Shown piece after piece: positions 44,173 to 51,587 of a stretch of DNA of 64,000 nucleotides. The notes beneath the pieces are model-generated. The model searched no databases, was not told the DNA's origin, and saw only the letters and a list, made by a program, of their open reading frames with translations. Position 1 is the stretch's first letter, and each line of letters starts with the position of its first letter. Source of the stretch: Acetobacterium paludosum (GTDB lineage: Bacteria > Bacillota > Clostridia > Eubacteriales > Eubacteriaceae); assembly GCF_008086595.1 (NCBI RefSeq), contig NZ_RXYA01000006.1:124001-188000 (forward strand). Reading direction: 5' to 3'. The translations under genes and the position numbers were made by a program.

Positions 44173-45840
44173 ATGAAAAGTTACTTAAAACGAGGATCGG
44201 GATTACTGTTTGCTTTATTAATGATCGTTGGATTAGTTCCGAACAGTGTTTCGGCGGCAACAAGTCCCAGCGTATCCTATCAGACACACATTGAAAACAT
44301 CGGTTGGGAAGTCGATGCGGGTATTGGGTTAAAAAGCAATGGAGAAACGAGTGGAACGTCCGGTAGAAGTCTGCGCTTAGAAGGTATTAAGATCAATCTG
44401 GATAACCAGGGCTATGATCTTGGGGTATCTTATCAGACGCATATCCAGAATATTGGCTGGGAAGCTGATACCGAAAGAGGCTGGAAAAGCAACGGCGATA
44501 TGAGTGGCACATATGGTCAAGCTTTACGTCTGGAAGCCATCCAGATTAAATTAACCGGATCCGATGCTGACAAATTCGATATCTATTATCAAGTTCACGC
44601 CCAGAATATGGGTTGGCTGGGCTGGGCAAAAGACGGTGAAAGTGCCGGAACGGCTGGGTACAGTTATCGTCTGGAAGCCATTAGAATTCAAATTGTACCA
44701 AAAGGTCAAGGTGCTCCAACGGAAACAACTGCCATTCCTTTCCATGAAAAAAAGTTAATTGATGGAAATTTATTAATTAACTCATCTTCAAATGATTTTA
44801 ATGAAAATGCTTTTTCCCTAGAAGATGTTGAAATTTCCAATAATAGTGGAGATGGAGGAATCGTACTTAAATCCGGTACCCAAAGTGGTGTTTATACGTC
44901 AAATCCATTTAAGACCAATCCATTTACTAAATTAGTTCTTTCCTGGAGTAGTGATACCCCCGAGGGAACCGCAATTCAGGTTGAAGCAAGGGTATCTAAA
45001 AATTCATGGGATTCAAATGGACAATTAACAGAAAATTGGTCGAATTGGCTGACTTGGGGAACTTGGGGAACAACAATACGAAGGGCGTCTGGTACTGGTA
45101 TCACAGATGATTCGGTGGCTAAAGTTGATGTTGATACCTTAGTTGTAAGTGGTGGAGAAACGGCCAGTGAAATTCAATATCGTGTTATATTAAATTCGAA
45201 TACATCTGGCGTAACACCGATCGTTCATTTAATATCAGGAGCACTAAGAAATACAATCCCTGGGCAGGGGATTAATAAGGTGTTTACAGATAATCCGGAT
45301 TTATCAAATCTCAAGGTCCTTGATGTACCGCAATTGTCTCAGATGGTCAGGGATCCTTCAATCGCTGATTCCATCTGCAGTCCAACTAGTGTTGCCATGA
45401 TATTGAATTATTATGGAACACAAGTACAACCTGAAGAAGTCGCCTGGGGGGCGTATGATTATAGTTATGAAGACTTTGGCAACTGGCCATTCAATACCGC
45501 CTATGCTTCAAGTTTTGGCTATCAAGCTTATGTTGATTATTCAACGATAGACGGTTTAAAGAGAGAAATTGCTGCAGGACATCCGGTTGCAGTTGCCGTG
45601 GCCTATAAAAATAGCGATTATGCTGATGGCGATTTGCCTGTTATAGACGGTGCCCCAATCACATCAACATACGGTCATTTGATTGTTGTATGTGGTTTTA
45701 CAAACGAAAATGGAACGGACTATATCATAATCAATGATCCGGCGGCTTCGAGTAATGCCGGAGTCAGAGTGAAGTATCGGCTTGATCAATTTGCTGCGGC
45801 CTGGGCAGAGTCTGGAAATATAGCTTATATTATCCATTAA
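44173..45840 (+). CDS. Secreted ChW-repeat protein with C39-like peptidase domain
   Basis: A 555-residue exported protein. The signal peptide ends near SVSAA (~residue 29). Three clostridial hydrophobic-W (ChW) repeats (~32-180) follow, each with a pattern like YQTHIQNIGW...SG..G..LRLEAI. A beta-rich central part comes next, then a Peptidase_C39_2-type domain (~385-555) with Cys402 (SICSPTSVAM), His502 (YGHLIVV) and Asp522 (NDPAAS) as the papain-like triad. ChW repeats are thought to bind cell surface or substrate. It is likely an extracellular cysteine peptidase; no target is evident. Confidence 0.88.
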   Translation: MKSYLKRGSGLLFALLMIVGLVPNSVSAATSPSVSYQTHIENIGWEVDAGIGLKSNGETSGTSGRSLRLEGIKINLDNQGYDLGVSYQTHIQNIGWEADTERGWKSNGDMSGTYGQALRLEAIQIKLTGSDADKFDIYYQVHAQNMGWLGWAKDGESAGTAGYSYRLEAIRIQIVPKGQGAPTETTAIPFHEKKLIDGNLLINSSSNDFNENAFSLEDVEISNNSGDGGIVLKSGTQSGVYTSNPFKTNPFTKLVLSWSSDTPEGTAIQVEARVSKNSWDSNGQLTENWSNWLTWGTWGTTIRRASGTGITDDSVAKVDVDTLVVSGGETASEIQYRVILNSNTSGVTPIVHLISGALRNTIPGQGINKVFTDNPDLSNLKVLDVPQLSQMVRDPSIADSICSPTSVAMILNYYGTQVQPEEVAWGAYDYSYEDFGNWPFNTAYASSFGYQAYVDYSTIDGLKREIAAGHPVAVAVAYKNSDYADGDLPVIDGAPITSTYGHLIVVCGFTNENGTDYIIINDPAASSNAGVRVKYRLDQFAAAWAESGNIAYIIH

Positions 45841-45884
45841 CAGAAAGAATCATGAAATTTTATTGAAAGGAAACTTTTAGAGCG

Positions 45885-45920
45885 GGTAGGAGCTAATTAG
45901 ATTAGTACCTACCTTCTTTT
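45885..45920 (+). terminator. Terminator of the ChW/C39-like gene
   Basis: GGTAGG (45885-45890) pairs with CCTACC (45908-45913), and inner CTAAT with ATTAG; TTCTTTT follows. Confidence 0.8.
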
Positions 45921-46120
45921 AGTGATTAAAAAACAAGTTTTAACTGTTCTTGTTTTCGATCAAAATTTCACCGCCAGAAAGGGTATTGGCAAAAGCCATG
46001 TGTTCTCTAGCTTTCAGATTTGACTGCTCGTTCAAGATGTTTCCCAATCAGGAAAAGCTCGCAGCTCTAAATGCCTACGGGGATGATGTGCAGACCGAAG
46101 GCAGATCCTCATTAAGCGCA

Positions 46121-46147
46121 AAGGACAACCGCAATGGTTGTTCTTTT
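46121..46147 (+). terminator. Terminator-like hairpin of unknown transcript
   Basis: ACAACC (46125-46130) pairs with GGTTGT (46136-46141), extended by AG/CT, followed by TTTTT. There is no coding gene directly upstream. Confidence 0.55.
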
Positions 46148-46176
46148 TAAATACAATAAATAATTTAGGACATTAA

Positions 46177-46206
46177 TTGATATATATACTCGTTTTATGT
46201 CATAAT
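46177..46206 (+). promoter_or_regulatory. Promoter of the leuCD-type genes
   Basis: TTGATA (46177-46182), an 18-bp spacer and CATAAT (46201-46206) preceded by TG at 46198. The leader is about 90 bases. No T-box features are seen. Confidence 0.5.
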
Positions 46207-46305
46207 AGTATGGATGATTCATATTGAAAATGAATGACAATACAATTTAAAGCCAGAAAAAATGAAGAAATTGTCAATTTAGATAATTAAGAAGAGGAGA
46301 AAAAA

Positions 46306-47592
46306 ATGGGAAAAACAATTGCTGAAAAAATATTTGATGCGCATCGCGTAGACGAGCCATTTCCTGATACACATGTGTTAAAACTGGACCGGGTATTCTG
46401 TCATGAAATCACCACCCCAATCGCCATCACAGATCTGATGGCACGGGGACTGGACCGGGTTTTCGACCCCACCAAAATCAAGGCCGTGATCGATCATGTG
46501 ACACCGGCTAAGGACTCAAAAACCGCTGAGCAGGGAAAAATCCTCAGGGACTGGGCAAGACGACACGACATCAAAGACTTTTTTGATATTGGTAAAAACG
46601 GTGTCTGTCATGCCATCTTTCCAGAAAAAGGATTTGTCAGACCGGGATTCACCATCATCATGGGAGACTCCCATACCTGTACCCATGGTGCCTTCGGTGC
46701 CTTTGCGGCCGGGATTGGAACGACGGACCTGGAAGTGGGGATTCTCAAAGGCGTCTGTGCTTTCCATTTTCCTAAAACCATCAAGATTGTTCTAACCGGT
46801 GAATTAAAACCCGGGGTGTACGCCAAAGATCTAATTTTGTTTATCATTAAGGAGTTGACGGTCAACGGCGCCACCAATATGGTCATTGAGTTTACCGGAC
46901 CAGTGGTGGATGCCATGTCCATGGAATCCCGAATGACCCTTTGCAACATGGCCATTGAAGCTGGCGGAACCTCTGGCATCTGCTACCCGGATATGACAAC
47001 AGTAGACTACCTGTGGAAATTCATCAAGGATGAGTTTGCCACCAAAGAGGATGCCCTGAAAGAGTATTCGAAATGGGTATCCGATGACGATGCCGACTAT
47101 GAACGGATTTGTGAATACGATGTTTCAAAATTGGAACCGATGGTGACGGTTGGTTACAAACCCGATCAGGTTAAGACCGTTAGCGAAATGGCAGGGACAA
47201 AGGTTGACCAGATTTATATCGGCAGCTGCACCAACGGACGGATTGAAGATTTGCGAATCGCTGCCAGTATCTTAAAGGGCAAGACCATCAGTGACGCGGT
47301 TCGCGCCATTGTGAGTCCGGCAACACCGGCTATTTATTCCATGGCCTTGAAGGAAGGTTTGATTGAAATTTTTCAGGATGCCGGTTTCTGTGTGACCAAT
47401 CCGACCTGCGGTGCCTGTCTGGGCATGAGCAACGGTGTCCTTGCAAAAGGGGAAGTGTGCGCATCTACCACCAACCGTAATTTCAACGGCCGCATGGGTA
47501 AAGGCGGCATGGTTCATCTGATGAGTCCGGCAACGGCTGCGGCGACGGCCATTGCCGGAACCATCACAAATTCCGATTTATATCAAGCATAG
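46306..47592 (+). CDS. leuC: 3-isopropylmalate dehydratase/homoaconitase family, large subunit
   Basis: A 428-residue aconitase-fold hydro-lyase subunit that binds a [4Fe-4S] cluster. The cluster cysteines are in IGSCTNGR (~residue 306) and NPTCGACLGM (~365-368). ICHAIFPEKG-like (VCHAIFPEKGFV), MGDSHTCTHGAFGAFA and GRMGKGG are typical of the archaeal-type LeuC/HacA branch. The likely reaction is isomerisation of 2- and 3-isopropylmalate in leucine synthesis. This branch also includes homoaconitase and 2,3-dimethylmalate dehydratase, and no leuA or leuB is nearby, so the substrate is open. The small subunit follows 14 bases later. Confidence 0.85.
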   Translation: MGKTIAEKIFDAHRVDEPFPDTHVLKLDRVFCHEITTPIAITDLMARGLDRVFDPTKIKAVIDHVTPAKDSKTAEQGKILRDWARRHDIKDFFDIGKNGVCHAIFPEKGFVRPGFTIIMGDSHTCTHGAFGAFAAGIGTTDLEVGILKGVCAFHFPKTIKIVLTGELKPGVYAKDLILFIIKELTVNGATNMVIEFTGPVVDAMSMESRMTLCNMAIEAGGTSGICYPDMTTVDYLWKFIKDEFATKEDALKEYSKWVSDDDADYERICEYDVSKLEPMVTVGYKPDQVKTVSEMAGTKVDQIYIGSCTNGRIEDLRIAASILKGKTISDAVRAIVSPATPAIYSMALKEGLIEIFQDAGFCVTNPTCGACLGMSNGVLAKGEVCASTTNRNFNGRMGKGGMVHLMSPATAAATAIAGTITNSDLYQA

Positions 47593-47606
47593 GAGGCGGC
47601 GTAAAA

Positions 47607-48128
47607 ATGAAAACATTTAGTGGAAAAGTATTATTTTTAGACAGAAGCGATATCAATACTGATGAAATCATTCCGGCAAAATATCTGACGGAAATTACCA
47701 AAGCGGCATTAAAACCTAATTTGCTCGAGGATCTGGTTCTGACCGGTTTCAATAAGGAAGATATCCAGGATAAAGCAGTCATTGTTACCCGGGAAAACTT
47801 TGGTTGCGGTTCATCAAGAGAACATGCCCCCTGGGCACTGGAAGTCAATGGCATCAATGTCGTCATTGCCGAAAGTTTCGCCCGGATTTTCAGACAGAAT
47901 ATGTACAACTGCGGCATGTTTGCCATTGAGCTGCCCAAAGAAACCATCGCGTCTCTTTTTGAAAAATATGCCGGGAAAGAGGTATCCATGGAAATCGATG
48001 TGGATGGCAATAAGATAATCATCAATGCGGATGGCAAATCTGAAACCATTAACTTCGAAGTCGGAGCGTTTGATCAAACGCTGGTTAAAGAAGGCGGCTG
48101 GGTCGGCTACGCAGATAGGAATTACTAA
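47607..48128 (+). CDS. leuD: 3-isopropylmalate dehydratase/homoaconitase family, small subunit
   Basis: A 173-residue swivel-domain subunit that completes the dehydratase with the upstream large subunit. Family motifs are LDRSDINTDEIIPAKYL, NFGCGSSREHAPWAL and ESFARIFRQNMYNCGMFA. The active-site loop after NTDEIIPA is the part that sets substrate choice in this family (YLTEIT here). GGAGG precedes the ATG. A strong terminator follows, so the two form a closed operon. Confidence 0.87.
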   Translation: MKTFSGKVLFLDRSDINTDEIIPAKYLTEITKAALKPNLLEDLVLTGFNKEDIQDKAVIVTRENFGCGSSREHAPWALEVNGINVVIAESFARIFRQNMYNCGMFAIELPKETIASLFEKYAGKEVSMEIDVDGNKIIINADGKSETINFEVGAFDQTLVKEGGWVGYADRNY

Positions 48129-48148
48129 AGCATTCGATAGGCAGCAAT

Positions 48149-48192
48149 AAAATCCCTCAAGCCATTGTAATCAAAGGCTTGAGGGATTTTTT
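48149..48192 (+). terminator. Terminator of the leuCD-type operon
   Basis: A 15-bp perfect stem (48149-48163 with 48176-48190) with T6. Confidence 0.9.
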
Positions 48193-48355
48193 GCTTTTAA
48201 CCGTTATTGTTTTTTGTGAAACAGCGATGAATAATAATTTATGGCGCCAGGTGTTCATATTGCCAGGCTCTCCAGGATATATAAAATCATTGACAAGGCA
48301 GATAAATTAAAAGAGGAGATGGCAGGAAAGATCAATCGCAGTTATCTTAATTGGA

Positions 48356-48919
48356 CTATAGAGAGGATAAATTGCGATCTTGATTTTTACAGTAAGCTAT
48401 AAAATTTTCCAACCATTGGATGGTTGCTTCTTCACGTGAAATTGCACCAGATAAAACAAGATAATCACCAAATTCTTCGCTTTCAAGAGGCGGAATATCA
48501 TCATAACGTTCTTTATTTTTGTTCAGGTGGGCAAGTCTGTCCCGATGTTGAATCAATTGACGATCAAGAAGGTATAATCGGGTGGCACCATCCAGATTAT
48601 TTGAAAAATACATCCTCAAGCGAAAGATATCTTTGGGGGTTGGTTCCATTGGTTCGTCTTTTTTTAACCAGTTTAGAAAGGCTTCTTTTCCCTTTTCTGT
48701 AATCGAGTATCGTTTTTTTTCTAATATTTCGCCACTGATTTCGATTTGGTAAACAATCAGTTCTTCGTCAAGGAGCTTTTTTAATTCCGGATAGATTTGA
48801 CTGTGTTTAGCAGTCCAAAATTCAGCTAAATCTTTATTGTTAAATTCTTTTCCGATGTCATAACCAGTCATCGGTTTTTTGTTGAGCAATCCTAAAATTG
48901 CATATTTTAAAGTACGCAT
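48356..48919 (-). CDS. PadR-family transcriptional regulator (paralogue 1)
   Basis: A 187-residue PadR regulator of the long type: an N-terminal winged helix (MRTLKYAILGLLNKKPMTGYDI ... HSQIYPELKKLLDEELIVYQ) and a C-terminal helical Vir_act_alpha_C domain (~95-185) for dimerisation and ligand response. ATG 48919 is chosen because AAGGAAA stands nine bases upstream and its paralogue starts the same way; a GTG at 48928 is the alternative. It is closely similar to the gene at 49095-49643. PadR proteins often respond to phenolic acids, and the neighbouring car operon metabolises these. Direct repeats lie in its promoter. Confidence 0.88.
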   Translation of the reverse strand: MRTLKYAILGLLNKKPMTGYDIGKEFNNKDLAEFWTAKHSQIYPELKKLLDEELIVYQIEISGEILEKKRYSITEKGKEAFLNWLKKDEPMEPTPKDIFRLRMYFSNNLDGATRLYLLDRQLIQHRDRLAHLNKNKERYDDIPPLESEEFGDYLVLSGAISREEATIQWLENFIAYCKNQDRNLSSL

Positions 48920-48943
48920 GATGTTCACTTTCCTTATCCATTG

Positions 48944-48987
48944 GTTGATTATACCTGTTGATTATAGCATAGTTATTTGGAATCAAC
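48944..48987 (-). promoter_or_regulatory. Promoter and repeat operator of padR paralogue 1
   Basis: On the plus strand GTTGATTATA occurs twice (48944-48953 and 48957-48966) with an inverted AATCAAC at 48981-48987. Read on the minus strand each direct copy contains TATAATCAAC, the upstream one as TGC-TATAAT, an extended -10. The repeats thus overlap the promoter and look like an operator. Confidence 0.5.
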
Positions 48988-49037
48988 AATGAAGCAGAAT
49001 TTTGTAAAAACATAGAAAAAATGGCGCTCTGCTAATA

Positions 49038-49078
49038 AAAAAAACTGCTTTGCAAGTTTTTTTGCAAGTCAGTTTTTT
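49038..49078. terminator. Terminator between the two padR genes
   Basis: AAAAAACTG and CAGTTTTTTTT arms with inner TTGCA/TGCAA pairing. It separates the tandem regulators, each of which has its own promoter. Confidence 0.65.
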
Positions 49079-49094
49079 TTATTTGATCAGTTTG

Positions 49095-49643
49095 TTAATT
49101 CTGATGACTAACGGCATCAAGGCATACTTTTAACCAGGCTATATAAGAATCTTCCCGCATAATAGCACCCAATAAGACGGCATAATCCCCAAATTCTTTT
49201 GACCCGTATTGGGGGATGCTATCATAAGATTTTGTCATGGAGCTTTCCAGATAGCCTTTTTTAAAATTATGTTTACCCAGTTGACTGTGTAAATGTTGCT
49301 CATAATCAGATGCTGATATAAAATCGCTGAAGAAAGTCCGCAATCTAAATACATCTTTAGGGGTTACGCCTAAAGGTTCGTCACGTAATAGCCACTCAAC
49401 AAATTCAGCATGTCCCTCAGTTGTAATGGTATATAATTTTTTCTCCATTTTCTCACCTTGAATAATGAGTTCAACGGTGATGAGATTTTCATCAAATAAG
49501 CGTTTTAATTCCGGGTAAACCTGGCTGTGCTTAGCATGCCAGAAATTTGCCATGATTCGCTTTTCAAATTCTTTGGAAATATCATATCCTGTTATGGGTC
49601 CTCGATCAATTAAGCCGAGCAATGCGTATTTTAATGTTCTCAT
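49095..49643 (-). CDS. PadR-family transcriptional regulator (paralogue 2, divergent from car operon)
   Basis: A 182-residue PadR regulator with the same layout as paralogue 1: MRTLKYALLGLIDRGPITGYDI winged helix, HSQVYPELKRLFDENLITVEL, and a helical C-terminal domain. It is transcribed away from carA across a 346-base gap whose promoter carries a PadR-type palindrome, so it is the best candidate repressor of the car operon, relieved by hydroxycinnamates or their CoA esters. AAAGGGGA precedes the ATG on the minus strand. Confidence 0.9.
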   Translation of the reverse strand: MRTLKYALLGLIDRGPITGYDISKEFEKRIMANFWHAKHSQVYPELKRLFDENLITVELIIQGEKMEKKLYTITTEGHAEFVEWLLRDEPLGVTPKDVFRLRTFFSDFISASDYEQHLHSQLGKHNFKKGYLESSMTKSYDSIPQYGSKEFGDYAVLLGAIMREDSYIAWLKVCLDAVSHQN

Positions 49644-49872
49644 AGATATTCCCCTTTCAAAATCATTTTGTTAGCAGATTGCACAATTAGATATTTTAGC
49701 ATAAGTAAATCAGGATAGATAGAGTTTTATGACTCCTTTAGGGTAAATTACTTTATAGTTTAAGAATAATCTTTACGGTGATCACGCGTGAATCTTTACT
49801 GCTAAAAAAATATTATACTTGAAATCGATGACACAATCAATAAAAATATGTATTTCTTAAAATGTTTAATAT

Positions 49873-49894
49873 AACATGTAACTATTGACATGTT
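49873..49894 (+). promoter_or_regulatory. PadR-type operator on the car promoter
   Basis: AACATGT (49873-49879) and ACATGTT (49888-49894) form a perfect inverted repeat with an 8-base centre, giving ATGT-N8-ACAT, the spacing described for PadR boxes. It covers the -35 hexamer at 49885-49890, so bound protein would block RNA polymerase. Confidence 0.65.
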
Positions 49895-49913
49895 TAATAA
49901 ATTGTGATAAATT
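49885..49913 (+). promoter_or_regulatory. Promoter of the car operon
   Basis: Consensus TTGACA (49885-49890), 17-bp spacer, TAAATT (49908-49913) with extended TG at 49905. The transcript start is near 49920. An AAGGAGG ribosome site precedes carA. Confidence 0.7.
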
Positions 49914-49989
49914 AATAACATGAAAACGCAAGCAATTTACTAAAAACTTTCAATGAACTAGGTAATATTTTATCAAGGAGGACAATTTT

Positions 49990-51564
49990 ATGGCTAAATT
50001 TATTTCGGCGGCAGAAGCAGCTAAGTTAATTCCAGACGGAGCAACAGTAGGTGTGGCTGGAATGGGACTTTCAGGCTGGCCAGAAGAAGTAGCAGTTGCG
50101 ATTGCTGATAACTTTAAAGAAACCGGCCATCCCTGTAAACTCACAATGAAACAGGGAAGTGCAATGGGTGACTGGCGAGAAAGAGGGATGACCAGACTGG
50201 GACTTGAAGGACTGGTTACAAAATGGTCGGCTGCACATATTGGTTCGGCTTTTGCAATGAATGATCTGGTACGGGCCAATAAAATGGCTTGCCATTGTTT
50301 ACCACAAGGTGTAATCGTTAATCTTTGGCGGGAAATTGCCGCTAAAAGACCTGGTTTGATCACAAAAGTGGGATTGGGTACTTTCGTGGATCCGCGTTTA
50401 GAAGGCGGAAAAATGAATAAGGTCACCACTGAGGATCTGGTTGAACTCGTCGAGTTCAAGGGTGAAGAATACCTGTTCTATAAATCCTTCAAGTTGGACG
50501 TTGCGATGTTACGTGGAACCACCGCAGATGAAAACGGCAACATTACCTTTGAAAATGAAGGCCCTATCAATGAAGGTCTGGCAGTTGCCCAGGCGGCTAA
50601 GAACAGCGGCGGGATTGTCATCGTTCAAGTGGAATATCAGGCAGTGAAAAACACCTTAAAACCGAAAGATGTAAAAATACCGGGAGCACTGGTTGACTAT
50701 GTCGTTGTTGCAACGGATAAGAATGCCTGCTGGCAGACCGAAGGTGTTTACTATGAACCTGCTTTTGCCGGTAATCTGAGAAAACCACTGAGTGCTATTC
50801 CAATCCTGCCACTGACTGAAAGAAAAGTCATGGCCAGACGCGCTGCGATGGAACTGGCGAAAGGGGATTTGGTTAACCTTGGGGTTGGTATTCCTTCCGA
50901 TGTTGCCAGTATTGTCTCAGAAGGCGGTTATATCGAAGAAATTACGATGACAACAGAAATCGGTGGTTTTGGTGGAATCCCGGCAAGTCTTCCGAATTTT
51001 GGGAGTTCATACAATGCCGAAGCCAATATTGATCATGGATCCATGTTTGATTTATATGACGGCGGTGGCATCAATATTGCAATTCTTGGTTTGGCTCAAG
51101 CCGATGAAGCGGGAAATATCAATGTCAGCAAATTTACAATCCCTGGCGTGGGCGACCGATTAACGGGCCCTGGTGGTTTTATCAATATCACTCAAAGCAC
51201 CCACAAGGTTGTCTTTGCAGGATCTTTCAACGCAAAATGTGAAGTGGAAGTAAGCGATGGGAAACTGGTTATTAAAAAAGAAGGTAAAGGAAAAAAATTC
51301 CTGAAAGCAGTTGAACAAATCACTTTCAGTGGAAAATACGCAGCCGAAAACGGACAGGAAATCCTTTATGTGACAGAACGTTGTGTGTTTAAACTGATTG
51401 ACGGAAAAATGACCATCATTGAAGTGGCACCTGGGATTGACCTGGAAAAAGATATCCTCAATCAGATGGATTTCAAACCAGCGATTTCTGCAGACTTGAA
51501 AGAAATGGATCCGGGTCTATTTTCTGAAAAATGGGATGGACTTGACACAATAATGGGCAAGTAA
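49990..51564 (+). CDS. carA: Hydroxycinnamate CoA transferase (CarA-like)
   Basis: A 524-residue fused family I CoA transferase with both halves in one chain. The catalytic Glu323 lies in TTEIGGFGG, the glutamate that forms the acyl-glutamyl and glutamyl-CoA intermediates; LVNLGVGIPSDVASIV precedes it and the N-terminal GATVGVAGMG is the CoA-binding glycine loop of the first half. In the caffeate pathway known from Acetobacterium woodii, CarA moves CoA from the reduced product to fresh caffeate and so saves ATP. First gene of the operon. Without context it would be called an acetate/propionate CoA transferase. Confidence 0.85.
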   Translation: MAKFISAAEAAKLIPDGATVGVAGMGLSGWPEEVAVAIADNFKETGHPCKLTMKQGSAMGDWRERGMTRLGLEGLVTKWSAAHIGSAFAMNDLVRANKMACHCLPQGVIVNLWREIAAKRPGLITKVGLGTFVDPRLEGGKMNKVTTEDLVELVEFKGEEYLFYKSFKLDVAMLRGTTADENGNITFENEGPINEGLAVAQAAKNSGGIVIVQVEYQAVKNTLKPKDVKIPGALVDYVVVATDKNACWQTEGVYYEPAFAGNLRKPLSAIPILPLTERKVMARRAAMELAKGDLVNLGVGIPSDVASIVSEGGYIEEITMTTEIGGFGGIPASLPNFGSSYNAEANIDHGSMFDLYDGGGINIAILGLAQADEAGNINVSKFTIPGVGDRLTGPGGFINITQSTHKVVFAGSFNAKCEVEVSDGKLVIKKEGKGKKFLKAVEQITFSGKYAAENGQEILYVTERCVFKLIDGKMTIIEVAPGIDLEKDILNQMDFKPAISADLKEMDPGLFSEKWDGLDTIMGK

Positions 51565-51587
51565 TCGGGGCCTGGATTTAGGGAGTG

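Larger units (their letters stand above)
45841..46305. other. 465-base intergenic region with hairpins and a possible gene relic
   Basis: No convincing gene. It holds the terminator of the ChW gene (45885-45920), a second hairpin with T runs readable on either strand (45930-45956), and a stretch (45941-46060) whose minus strand reads ILNEQSNLKAREHMAFANTL and then SGGEILIENKNS before stopping in that hairpin. This could be the decayed end of a gene. An imperfect stem (TGCCTaCGG at 46072 with CCGaAGGCA) and a terminator-like hairpin (46121-46147) follow, then the leuC promoter. A small structured RNA is possible, but I matched it to no known class. Confidence 0.5.
49644..49989. other. Divergent padR-carA intergenic region
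   Basis: This 346-base AT-rich stretch holds the padR paralogue 2 promoter near 49693-49701 (minus strand, TGC-TAAAAT), the car promoter and its palindrome (49873-49913) and a ~70-base car leader. Between 49720 and 49860 I see no gene or clear repeat beyond short palindromes such as GTGATCAC near 49780. Confidence 0.6.

Noticed and set aside
46043-46147. 6S RNA, SRP RNA or known riboswitch
   Set aside because: Conserved cores of these classes are absent; it is left as an unidentified fold.
46160-46305. T-box leader before the leuC-type gene
   Set aside because: No T-box TGGNACCGCG sequence and no specifier-like stem; only a promoter and plain leader are visible.
47564-48049. Minus-strand frame opposite the leuD-type gene
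   Set aside because: A shadow of strongly conserved plus-strand coding sequence.
48944-48966. Start of a CRISPR array
   Set aside because: Only two 10-bp copies 13 bp apart in a promoter; no further units and no cas genes.
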